From contig NC_057862.1 in NCBI RefSeq assembly GCF_019393635.1, positions 479,946,669-480,010,668 of the forward strand: a stretch of 64,000 bases of DNA. The letters run 5' to 3'. The DNA comes from Dromiciops gliroides. Taxonomy: Eukaryota; Chordata; Mammalia; Microbiotheria; Microbiotheriidae. Made by a program: the position numbers and the translations under genes. Below, one piece after another: positions 11,086 to 20,531 of the stretch (the stretch's first letter is position 1; every line of letters starts with the position of its first letter). The notes beneath the pieces were generated by a model. That model saw only the letters and a list, made by a program, of their open reading frames with translations, was not told where the DNA came from and ran no database searches.

Positions 11086-12055
11086 TACATCTGTAAGTTT
11101 CCATTCACTTCCATTTTTTTTTTGCATTGATAGGAGCTCCTCCCCTCCCCCCAAAAGGCAAATTGGACATTTATAAAATTTCCTGTGGTATAGGATATAT
11201 TTCTTGGACTTTTTCAGCTGGAGTCAGGAAATTACAATGATGGCTGGGATCTTGGATGTTTTCCTCAAGTTGCTTTGTGGAAGATATGCAACCCATTTCC
11301 AGGCCCCCTGATACTGAGTTCCTTTTTCCATCTGTTTTGCTTACCTTTGTGCCCTGGCTTCCTCCCCATTGTTATTCCTAACTCCCTTCACTTCCTGTGA
11401 TTTATGGCCTGGCAGGAGCCTGATGAATCTTAAGGAACACTTTGAGGTCCCTTAAGATTTGCTTTGCTATGGAGGACCTAGAAAAGACTTTTCAGCTTGT
11501 TTTATTTTGTTCCCATTTAAGTATTATTTATAACCAGAAGATGATTCAGCTGTGAATTGACCTGAACCTTCACCTGAAACTCAAACATACCACATCGAGC
11601 TTGAACTTTCTTTGAGGTTTAATTAACTTTTTAAAATCCCTCTGCACTGCCTGGTTGCAGGCTGCAAACAGAGGAGCAAAATGCCATAAGGAAATCTGTT
11701 ATCATATTTTCCACATGGCTGCAAGGAGAATACACTCATGTGAGATGGGGAGAGCAAACAAACAATGCTAAGCATAGTACTCTTTCTCCCCCACCCCTTA
11801 GGCTGAGGAGTACATCTGGAGGTACTCTCACCAGCCCCAGAAATAAAAAAGCAGGCCCTTCCTTTCTTTTGGAATCTCCAAGGAAGAAGTAGGGCATTTG
11901 GCTATTTACATCAGGGGATTGGTTAGACATTGTTACAGCTGATTTCCCAGCTAAGCCAATAACAGAGAAAAGGATTTTTTCCATGTTAATTTTAGCATGC
12001 AGAAAGGGGCCTCATCATTTCATGTCTAGATTACTGCATAAGATCATAGACTGCA
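11086..12055. other. No recognisable feature
   Basis: Unique-looking sequence. The 82-codon minus-strand frame at 11736-11984 has no motif I recognise. Confidence 0.4.
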
Positions 12056-12059
12056 AAAT

Positions 12060-12215
12060 AGAGATTTTAGAGCTTGAAATCTCTCATTTTAAAGCTGCAG
12101 AAACAATCCCAAAACAGTTAGATGATGTGCCCATGGACACAAAGGTAAATAACAGACATGAGATTTTAACCCACTTCCTTTGATTAAAAAACCAGGGCTC
12201 ATTCCACTGTCCCAT
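12060..12215 (-). repeat. MIR-type SINE, minus strand
   Basis: 'ctctcattttaaagctgcagaaac', 'gatgatgtgcccatggacacaaaggtaaataacagacatgagatttt' and 'ccactgtcccatgctc' follow the reverse MIR core. Confidence 0.5.
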
Positions 12216-12464
12216 GCTCTAATAGCATATATTGGGACCCTACTTGCTTTCAGTTTCTTTCCTTCTAGCACTACCAGATTGATCTTCCTAAAATAAAATG
12301 TTACCTTATGGTAATAGGGTAATTCTATATGTTATACAAATGAATTTATTATAGCTTAATTCCGTTGTGTTTAAAATAATAATGATCTAAAGATCAACAC
12401 TTTGTAACATTTTAGCTTTTCAAATGTACTCTACCTGAATCAATAGAATAAGTAATATCACAAC

Positions 12465-12660
12465 CACTTCAACATGGTATAGTTGAAAGTCTATTGGATT
12501 AGAAACCAGAAGGCCTGGATTCCAATTAATTCCTTACTTTCCATTTTTTTTTTACTCTGTACCCTTGGGCAAATTCCTTAACTTTTTTTGGCTTCATTAT
12601 CATCATTGGTAAAATCAATGAAAAGGACTAATTATCTGTTAGGTTCTTTCTAGCCCTAAA
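12465..12660 (+). repeat. MIR-type SINE
   Basis: 'ggattagaaaccagaaggcctggattccaatt', 'tgggcaaattccttaac' and 'ctgttaggttctttctagccct' follow a MIR-type SINE with a T-run expansion near 12546. Confidence 0.5.
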
Positions 12661-12894
12661 TCACACAAATCTACTATTAATCAAGTAGAATGTAAGAGTC
12701 TGCTCCATTTTTGTCATGATAGCCATAATGCCTTGAATGGAACCTGGCAATTGAAATATGATTATAATACCGAAGTCCTCCCATTTTAAAGATTGATAAC
12801 TTTGAGGCACTGAGAGCTCTATTGGCTTGATCAAGATCATTTTCCTAGTTAGTGGTTTGGTCAATACTGGTAGAATTAATTTTTAAAGAATTAA

Positions 12895-13925
12895 TTAAAT
12901 GATGACTTATCTCTATGCAGATGATTCTTAGATTTCAATATTCAGCTATATACAGTCCCAGTTATCTCCTGAGCTTGAGTCCCACATTAATAGTAGCTCT
13001 TTTGAATTACATCCCACAGGCATCTCAAACTCAACATATCCCAAACAAAACTCATATCTAGCTCACTTCTCCCCCCACCTCATACCCACGCCTCTTCTGA
13101 GTTTTCTTATTTCTAATAAAGGCTTCATGATAGTTTCAGTCATCCACATCCACAACTTTGGTGTCCTTTTTGGTGTCCCCCTCCACCACATATCCAATTA
13201 CTAAATCTTGGGATTTCTACCTCTACAGCATTTCTCCCATCTGCTTCTCTCCATTTGAACCAGAGGTTCTCATCACCTTTTTGTCTAGACTATTGTAATA
13301 GCTACCTAATTGGTCCCCCTGCATCAAGTGTCTCCTCATTCCAATACACCTTATATATAACCACCAAAGTGAATTTCCTAAAGCATAGGCATGACCACAT
13401 CACTGCCCTGCTCAGTAAAATCTAATGGCTATTACCTCGAGGATAAATATAAACTCCCCCTTTTGACATTTAAAGCTCTTTATAACCTGGCCTCAACATA
13501 CTTTTCTGACCGTATTTTCCAGTATTTCCTTTCACATGCTTTATGCTCCAGTAACGTTGACCTTATTGTTCTCTTATATGACTCTACAGCACTGCTCTTG
13601 GTGGTTTTACTTTGGCTATTCCCCATTACTTTGATGTATTCTCTTCTCATTTTTGCTTCTTAGAACCTCGTTTCCTCCAGACTCAGCACAAGCACCACCA
13701 TCTATCTACATGACGACTTCCCCAAACCCCACAGTTGCTAATGCATTCTACTCCCTCCCTCCCTGCAATGACATTGTCACTATTTTGTATATACTATTCT
13801 TCCCTAATAGAAGGTAAACACCTTGAGTACAGGGACTGTTTCTCACTTGTCTTTATGTCTTCAGTACCTAGCATAGTGTCTGATGCATACTAGTTGTTCA
13901 ATAAATGTATATTGATTCCTTGATT
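12895..13925 (+). mobile_element. L2 LINE fragment: reverse-transcriptase YADD region to 3' end
   Basis: The fragment begins inside the L2 reverse transcriptase. A YADD catalytic tetrad is still readable at 12914-12925 (tat gca gat gat). Downstream come the conserved post-RT blocks 'agactattgtaatagctacctaattggtccccctgc', 'tgaccacatcactgccctgctc' and 'aatataaactcccccttttgacatttaaagctctttataacctggcc'. The element finishes with 'gagtacagggactgtttc' and 'cctagcatagtgtctgatgcatactag...caataaatg'. Stops and frameshifts run throughout. It is a dead copy of an ancient CR1-clade LINE. Confidence 0.85.
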
Positions 13926-14089
13926 CTTCAATTGATAAATAATATCCTAATATTATTAAAAGGAAAATCTATTGCTAAAATGACTGCTACTTTTAGGCTC
14001 TCTTTATATCAGTACCATTCAGTAACCTATCCCCCTTTAAGGGTCAGTATTTCTTGCTAAATCAAGATTTTGGTGGTTGTTTTCTACTG

Positions 14090-14977
14090 ACTTCTAGGAT
14101 ATTCTTCTCAGTGAGATTTGTACCTGGAAGACAGTCTTTCCATTCCAACTTCTGCCTCAGAATACTTCAACATATATTTTAATAATCCCGCAAACACCCT
14201 AATCTCCCAATTACTCAACTGAGTCATTTCCATGACCCAATCTTCCACTCCACCACGGTTACAGAGATTTTCAAGCTTTGGATCTTGCCATCACCTACAA
14301 GTGTTTCATATCCATGTTTGTGAACTCTAAAATATTATTAGACACATATCTGATTATAATCTGTTGTAATTCCTCATCTCCCTTCATCTTGCAACTCCAA
14401 TTCCCGTTATTCATCCTCATTGTGACCACTAATCCCTTGGCCACCCTAGTTATTTTCCAGACCATTACTCCTTTACTGGCTATGCTCTCTTCCTTTGATT
14501 ATCTCAAACCCCTGGTGAACCAATTAAATTCTACACTGTTCTTGTCTCAGGTCCCTTGATCATTCTGAAGACCTTGTTCTCTCAACCTTAGATTACTCCC
14601 AGCATCCTCTTCCTTTACTCCTATGTATGTGCTGCTTAATAAAGCTGGAGAAAACTATGAAACCATGATGATTGGGTATAGTAAAAAAAATTGTGTTATA
14701 TAATCTCAACTGGTTCCTCACTATAGAAAGGCAATCCTTTTATACTCTTCTAATCAACTCACCATTCCCTTCATCACAGAGCTGCTTCTAAATATTTTTG
14801 CCCTTCCTCATATCTCCTTTAGTTCCTCTTCCCCATCCCTACCTTTTCAGCTGAGAACCTTTCCTCATATTTTACTGATAAAAATGGAAGCCATTCATGG
14901 AGAGTTCCCTCTTCTCCCTTTTCCCACTCAGTTCCTTCTAATATTATCTCCTCCACTCCCATTTCACATGAATGTGT
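14090..14977 (+). mobile_element. L2 LINE, part 1 (endonuclease C-terminal half and linker)
   Basis: It starts in the endonuclease-like region near 14160, where the plus strand reads FNIYFNNPANTLIS, a relic of the GDFNxH-type motif. It continues through 'tggatcttgccatcacctacaagtg' and 'gtatgtgctgcttaataaagctggagaaaac', which are characteristic of the L2 linker. Sequence stops at the L1 insertion and resumes at 19511. The two parts are one element: the L1 is bounded by the same 14-bp sequence on both sides. Confidence 0.8.
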
Positions 14978-14991
14978 GGCCCTTCTCTTTT
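14978..14991. repeat. Target-site duplication of L1, left copy
   Basis: ggcccttctctttt, identical to the copy at 19497-19510. The preinsertion L2 sequence would have carried it once. Confidence 0.9.
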
Positions 14992-15099
14992 TTTTTTTTA
15001 ACATATAAGGTATTTTATTTTTTCCGTTACATGTAAAGATAGTTCTCAACTTTTGTTTATACAAGCTTTACAATTTCAGATTTTTCTCCCTCCTCTCCT

Positions 15100-15116
15100 C
15101 CCTCCCCTCCCTCCCC
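15100..15116 (-). promoter_or_regulatory. G-quadruplex motif in the L1 3' UTR
   Basis: On the minus (L1 sense) strand the run is GGGGAGGGAGGGGAGGG, four G tracts with single-A loops, inside a longer purine tract. A G-rich polypurine tract in the 3' UTR is a known feature of mammalian L1s. Structure formation is predicted from sequence only. Confidence 0.75.
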
Positions 15117-15460
15117 TAGACAGCAGGTAATCTGATATAGGTTATATATATATATATATTTTTTTTTTTCTATTTTGAGGTTTTGCATTACTGCTCTGAT
15201 TTTTTCTCTTATAACAGGATTAATGCAGAAATAGGATTAATGTTATTATGTGTATATATATATGTGTGTGTATATATATACACCTCAAAATAGAAAAAAA
15301 AAACCAACAGCACCCAAAACAAAAGAAATAGTATGGTTCAATCAGCATCTATACTCCACAGTTCTTTTTTTTTTTTTTTCTTGGATTTGGAGATCCTCTT
15401 CTATCATGAGTTCCCTGGAACTCTTCTGTGCCATTGCATTGGTGAGAAGAATATAGTCCA

Positions 15461-17212
15461 TCACTGTAGGTCAACACTCAATGTTGATGATACTGTGTAC
15501 AATGTTCTTCTGGTTCTGCTCATTTCACTCATCATCAGCTCACGTAAGACCCTCCAGGTTTCTCTGAACTCTTCCTGCTCATCATTTCTTACAGCACAAT
15601 AGTATTCCATTGTATTCATATACCACAACTTGTCCAGCCATTCCCCAATTGATGGGCACCCCCCCAACTTCCAATTCCTTGCTACCATGTAAAGAGCAGC
15701 TATAAATATTTTTGTACATGTGGGTCCCTTTCCCCTTTCCATGATTTCTTTGGGAAAAAGACCTAAAAGTGGAATTGCTGGGTCAAAGGGTATGCACAGC
15801 TTTATCGCCCTTTGGGCATAATTCCAAACTGCTCTCCAGAATGGTTAGATCAGCTCGCAGCTATTAGTGTTCCAATTTTCCCACAGCTTCTCCAACATTT
15901 ATTATCTTCCTTTTTTGTCATTTTAGCCAATCTGATAGGTGTCAGGTGGTACCTCAGAGTTATTTTAATTTGCATCTCTCTAATCATTAGAGATTTAGAG
16001 CATTTTTTCATATGGGAATAGATAGCTTTGGTTTCTTCATCAACAAACTGCCTGTTCATATCCTTTGACCATTTCTCAATTAGGGAATGACTTGGATTCT
16101 TATAAATTTGATTTAGTTCCCTATATATTTTAGAGATGAGGCCTTTATCAGAAATACTGGCCTCAAAAATTGTTTCCCAGCTTTCTGCCTCCCTTCTAAT
16201 TTTGGAAGCATTGCTTCTGTTTGTACAAAAGTTTTTTAATTTAATATAATCAAAATCATCCATTTTGCATTTTACAATATACTCTATCTCTTGTTTGGTC
16301 AAAAACTGTTTTCCTTTCCAAAGATCTGATAGGTAGACTATTCCTTTCTCTCCTAATTTACCTATGGTATCACCTCTTATGTCTAAATCATGTATCCATT
16401 TTGACCTTATTTTAGTATAAGGTGTAAGATGTTGGTATATGCCTAATTTCTGCCATACTATCTTCCAGTTTTCCCAGCAATTTTTTGTCAAATACTGAGT
16501 TCCTATCCCAGAAGCTGGAGTCTTTGGATTTATCAAACACTATATTACTAGTGTCGTTTACTACTGCATTTCCTGAGCCTAGCCTATTCCCTAATACATG
16601 GTCAATTTTTGAAAATGTGCCATGTACTGCTGAGAAAAAGGTATATTCCTTTCTATCCCCATTCAATTTTCTCCAGACATCTATCATGTCTAACTTTTCT
16701 AGTAATCTAGTCACCTCTTTCACTTCTTTCTTATTTATTTTTTGGCTAGATTTATCTAATTCTGAGAGGGGGAGATTCAGATCCCCCACTAGTATAGTAT
16801 TACTGTCTAATTCCTCTTGTAACTCATTTAACTTCTCCTCTAAGAACTTGGATGCTATACCACTTGGCGCATACATATTTAATATTGATATTACTTAATT
16901 ATCTATAGTACCTTTAAGTAAGATGTAATTTCCTTCCTTATCTCTTTTAATGAGATCTATTTTTGCCTGCACTTTGTCTGAGATAAGGATTGCTACCCCT
17001 GCCTTTTTTACTTTAGCTGAGGCATAATATATTCTGCTCCAGCCTTTTACCTTTACTCTGTGTGTATCTCTCTGCTTCAAATGTGTTTCTTGTAAACAGC
17101 ATATTGTAGGGTTCTGGTTTTTAATCCACTCTGCAATTGGCTTCCGTTTTATAGCAGAGTTCATCCCATTCACATTCACAGTTATTATTACTGACTGTCT
17201 ATTCCCCTCCAT
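15461..17212 (-). pseudogene. L1 ORF2p remnant: endonuclease fused to C-terminal domain
   Basis: ORF2p of L1 combines an AP-like endonuclease, a reverse transcriptase and a C-terminal RNA-binding region. Here the reading begins at a methionine at 17210-17212 followed by the endonuclease. NVNGMNS and CCLQETHL supply the catalytic Asn and Glu, GDLN the Asp and Asn, and SKIDH follows. At about 16590 it passes directly into the C-terminal region (SFWDRNS, then CWENWK, TPYTKI, SDKGLISKIY, MIREMQIKITLRYH, CGKIGTL, FIAALY, NTMEYY) and ends at 15461-15463. The entire reverse transcriptase, including its catalytic Asp pair, and the SDH histidine of the endonuclease are absent. The frame is open across the join, so the deletion was in frame. 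Later damage comprises a TAA at 16895-16897, one extra base in the T6 run at 16481-16486, and a frame break near 15850. The product would be inactive. Confidence 0.9.
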
Positions 17213-17214
17213 TC

Positions 17215-17780
17215 TATTTACCCCCTTTGTACTTTTCCCCCCTTCTTTCACCCTATTCCTCCTCACCGATGTTTTACTTCTTACCTCTGCCTCCCCTGAT
17301 CTGCCCTCCCTTTTTATCACCCCCTCTCTTTTCTTTACCCTTTTCTCCCTTGCTTTTGTCCTCCCTTCTATCAGTCCCCCCCTTTCCCTTCCCCTTTTGC
17401 TTCCCTGAAGAATGAGTTAAGTTTCTTTATCCCAATGAATGTATATGTTATTCCCTCTTTGAGTCAAATCTAATGAGAATAGGGTTGAAACAATGTTCCC
17501 CCCTCCTTTCTTTCCCTCTGTTGTAATAGATTTTTTTCCACCTCTTCATATGATATAATTCATCCCATTCCACCTTCTCTTTCCTCTCCTCCCCATAGAC
17601 TCCCTTTTTAGCCCCTTAATTCTTTTGTATCATCACATCAAAGACAACTTATATTTATACCCTCTATGTAAATTCCTTTTCTCTGCCCAAATACATTTAC
17701 AGTTCTTAAGAGTTATGAGTATTATCTTCCTGTGCAGGGATATAAATGGGTAACCTTTTTTTCCCCCCCTCTGTTTACCT
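17215..17780 (-). other. Purine-rich L1 inter-ORF spacer
   Basis: More than 500 bp separate the ORF1 stop (17783) from the ORF2 start (17212). In L1 sense this is strongly purine-rich, especially 17225-17405. In human L1 the corresponding gap is only about 60 bp, so this spacer is unusually long. It might in part encode an ORF2 N-terminal extension, since the ORF2 frame is open upstream to 17320. Confidence 0.6.
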
Positions 17781-17782
17781 TT

Positions 17783-18937
17783 TTAAACTTCTCTTGAGTC
17801 TTGTATGTTGAGATCGAATTTTCTATTCAGTTCTGGTCTTTTCACCAGGAAAGATTGAAAGTCCCCAATGTCATTAAATGTCCATCTTTTACCCTGAAAG
17901 AAAATGCACATTTTTGCTGGGTAATAGATTCTCGGCTGCAATCCAAGCTCCTTTGCCTTCCAGAATATCATATTCCAAGCCTTGCGGTCCTTTAATGTTG
18001 AAGCTGCCAGGTCCTGAGCAATCCTGACTGTGGCTCCATGATATTTAAATTGCTTCTTTCTGGCTGCTTGGAGTATTTTCTCCTTCACCTCATAATTCTG
18101 GAATTTGGCTACAATATTCCTTGGAGTTTTCCTTTTGGGGTCTCTTTCAGGGGGTGATCGGTGGATTCTTTCAATGATGATTTTATCCTCTGATTCTATG
18201 ATATCAGGGCAGTTCTCCTTAATAATTTCCTGGAATATGGTGTCTAGATTCTTTTTCTGGTCATGGTTTTCAGGCAGTCCAATGATTCTCAAATTGTCTC
18301 TCCTCGATCTGTTTTCCAGATCAGTTGTCTTTCCAATGAGGTATTTCACATTTTCTTCTATTTTTTCATTCTTTTGATTCTGCTTGACTGATTCCTGGTG
18401 TCTCATGGATTCCTTATCTTCCAACTGTCCCACTTTAATTTTTAAGGCATTGTTTTCTTCAGTGAGATTATGCACCTTTTTTTCCATTTGGCCAAGTGAA
18501 TTTTTTAAGGCAGTGTTTTCTTCAATGAGATTATGTACCTTTTTTCCATTTGGCCAGATGAATTTTTTAAGGTATTGTTTTCCTCAGTGAGATTATGCAC
18601 CTTTTTTTCCATTTGGCCAACTGAATTTTTTAAGGCTTTGTTTTCTTCAGTGAAATTATGTGCTTTCTTTTCCAAGCTGCTGATTCTTTTTTCATAGTTT
18701 TCTTGTTTTGCTTTCATTTCTCTCCCCATTTTTTCTTCTATCTCTCGCAATTGATTTTTTAAATCCTTTTTGAGCTCTTCCAGGAAGGCTTTTTGTTCTT
18801 GAGACCAATTCACCTTCCCTCATGAGGCTTCAGATGTAGGCAATTTGAGGCTATTGTCCTCATCTGAGTTTGAGTTGGCTTCTTCCCTATTGATACAGAA
18901 GCTCTCAATAGAGGGCTCTTTTTTGCTTCTTACTCAT
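17783..18937 (-). pseudogene. L1 ORF1p (coiled coil, RRM, C-terminal domain), frame broken
   Basis: L1 ORF1p is a trimeric RNA-binding chaperone needed in cis for retrotransposition. The likely start ATG is at 18935-18937. An N-terminal acidic stretch (NSDEDNS) precedes a long heptad coiled coil (about 18810-18400). The RRM follows, with LRIIGLPENHDQK and ERIHRSPPERDPKRKTPRNIV, then the C-terminal domain with LQAARKKQF, WNMIFWKAKELGLQPRIYYPAK and RKFDLN. The two largest readable pieces are 18813-18505 and 18487-17783. Breaks are an extra base in the T6 run at 18919-18924, an in-frame TGA near 18820, and a one-base loss in the T6 run at 18540-18545. All occur at homopolymers or single sites, consistent with post-insertion decay. 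Full length would be about 385 residues. Confidence 0.88.
18423..18665 (-). repeat. Tandem 63-nt repeats in the ORF1 coiled coil
   Basis: The plus strand repeats 'cctttttttccatttggccaa(g/c)tgaattttttaaggc.ttgttttcttcagtgagattatg' about four times with a 62-63-base period (T-run starts at 18477, 18540 and 18602). Each unit encodes a 21-residue MEKKVHNLTEENNALKNSVGQ-like segment. Twenty-one residues are exactly three heptads, so unit gain or loss keeps the coiled-coil register. The second unit has one T fewer, which breaks the frame. Confidence 0.9.
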
Positions 18938-19496
18938 TATTGCAGCTTATTTATTTATATTTTAAGTTGAGGTCTGCTCTGGGGGCACCAGGGACCCTGT
19001 TTTGGGCTTCTTGTGCAGGGGTATAGATGCTGTGTGACCGGGTTTTTACTCTGAGGCCTTTATGGTGTGTGGAGATCCCCTGCCCTGCACTTCCTGTCTG
19101 ATTGTGCTCAGCCAGCCAGGCGCCGGATCCGTTCGTGGCCCTCTTGGCTGGTGCAGGTAGTTTTTTCCACTGTCCTTCTTGGCCACCAGATTTTTGAACT
19201 AGGTTCCAGGGGCCTCAGTTGTTCGGCTGTGGCCCGCAGCTCCTGCTGACTTGCCCCGATCCCCTCGGTGCTGGGTTGCTGCCCTGCGCTGGGCCTCCCT
19301 TTTGCCTGAGTCAGACCGGCCTTTTCCTGAAGTCTTCTAAATTATCTCTGGTTGGAGGACTGTGTCTCTCTGTCTCTTTGCAGGTTCTGTAGTTTCAGAA
19401 TCCGTCCAGAGGCTTGATTTAATGTTCGTTTTGAGGGAACAGAAGGAGAGCTCAGGCAGCTTGCTGCTTCCTCTCCGCCATCTTGGCTCCGCCCCC
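18938..19496 (-). promoter_or_regulatory. L1 5' UTR with internal promoter
   Basis: 559 bp, more GC- and CpG-rich than its surroundings. In L1 sense it begins GGGGGCGGAG, and a CCAAGATGGC site lies at 19486-19477. This matches the YY1-type motif near the first bases of the human L1 5' UTR, which fixes the transcription start there. Presence of this end means the copy is 5'-complete. Confidence 0.8.
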
Positions 19497-19510
19497 GGCC
19501 CTTCTCTTTT
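19497..19510. repeat. Target-site duplication of L1, right copy
   Basis: ggcccttctctttt, identical to 14978-14991. The host L2 continues immediately after it. Confidence 0.9.
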
Positions 19511-19824
19511 CAAAAGGCCGGCAGATTTTTCTTTCTATCATCTCCAATCTTTCACTAATTTTCAATTATTGCTTCTCTACTGCTTCCCTACTTGCTACAA
19601 ACATGCTTATCTCTCCCAAATTCTCAAAACAATTTCACTTGATCTGTCTATTTTGACTAGCTATTGTCCTATATTCATTCTCCCTTTTGGGGCTAAATTC
19701 CTTGAGAAAGTCAATTGATGATTTCAATTCCTTTTTTCTCCTTTCTTTTTAAAGCTTTATTTTCTAACATCTAACCTCATTATTCAACTAAAGCTACACT
19801 CCCTTGTAATTTCAATGACCTTTT

Positions 19825-19950
19825 ATCTAATTTTTTTCTCTATTAGATTGTGAGGTCCTTTAGGGTAGAGACTGCCTTTTGACTTTTTTGTATCCTCAGC
19901 ACTTAGCATGCTCTTAAATGCTTACTGATTGACTGACTGACTGACCGACC
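19825..19950 (+). mobile_element. Short L2 3'-end insertion
   Basis: A second L2 tail ('attagattgtgaggtcctttagggtagagactgcc', 'cctcagcacttagcatg', then a (TGAC)n stretch) interrupts the RT region just before motif A. The order of L2 blocks shows it is foreign at this position. Confidence 0.6.
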
Positions 19951-20100
19951 TATCTTTATCCTTCTTGACCTGTTTGCAGCCTTTGATGTCCCTCTTCTCT
20001 TTTATATTTTCTCTTCTCTAGGTCTTCAAGACATAGCTCTTTCCTGGTTCTTCTCCTACATATGGACTGTTCCTTCTCAGTATCCTTAATTGGATTTTTA

Positions 20101-20531
20101 GGGTAGCTAGGTGGTGCAGTGGATAGAGCCCTGGCCCTGGAACCTAGAGGAAATGAGTTCAACTCTCATCTTAGGCACTTATTAGCTGTATGACCCTAGG
20201 CAAGTCTCTTAACCCCAATTGCCTTAAACATCTGGGGCCATCTCCAGTCATCCTGATCTATATCTTGCCACTGGACTCAGATGGTTCTGGATGAGAGAGT
20301 GAGGCTGGTGACTTTGCACAGTGCTCCCTCATTTAAATCCAATTTACTGAAAGTCATTACTGGACAGATGTTCATAGAAACTTTTTGCAGAGAAGGGTGA
20401 TAGCTGTGGGAGTTAACCTTTTTATCTATTAGTTGTCTTGAGTTTGTGTTATACCCAGTGCACAAAACCATTTTTTTTCCTACAAAAAAAACCCCCAAAC
20501 AACAAAACAAAGGACAAACAACCAAACAATG
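20101..20531 (+). mobile_element. Long composite SINE (tRNA-like head plus 300-bp body)
   Basis: The head resembles WSINE1 ('agctaggtggtgcagtggatagag', 'gcacttattagctgtatgaccctaggcaagtc'). It is followed by a body reading 'aaacatctggggccatctccagtcatcctgatctatatcttgccactgg', 'gagtgaggctggtgac' and 'atttaaatccaatttactg', and ends in 'aaaggacaaacaaccaaac'. The 12-bp repeat attggat(t/c)ttta flanks it at 20089-20100 and 20532-20543. The duplication proves that head and body moved as one unit. The same composite occurs at 41.6-42.6 kb. Confidence 0.8.

Larger units (their letters stand above)
14992..19496 (-). mobile_element. L1 LINE, both ends present, RT domain deleted
   Basis: A 4.5-kb minus-strand L1 between perfect 14-bp duplications. 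In minus orientation the order is 5' UTR (19496-18938), ORF1 (18937-17783), a long purine-rich inter-ORF spacer (about 17780-17215), ORF2 remnant (17212-15461), 3' UTR (15460 to about 15000) and an A tail (T run ending at 14992). A full marsupial L1 should be larger, about 6 kb or more. The missing part is the reverse transcriptase domain of ORF2, removed at about 16590. Each ORF also carries frame-breaking changes. It cannot mobilise itself. It inserted into an L2 LINE. Limited damage and the perfect duplication suggest a fairly recent insertion. Confidence 0.92.

Noticed and set aside
16485..16898. 137-codon plus-strand open frame
   Set aside because: Antisense shadow of the L1 endonuclease coding region. 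Plus-strand frames at 17227, 17801, 18105 and 18384 are likewise shadows of L1.
19067..19249. 60-codon plus-strand frame in GC-rich DNA, possible exon or CpG island
   Set aside because: Lies inside the L1 5' UTR; the GC richness belongs to the L1 promoter.
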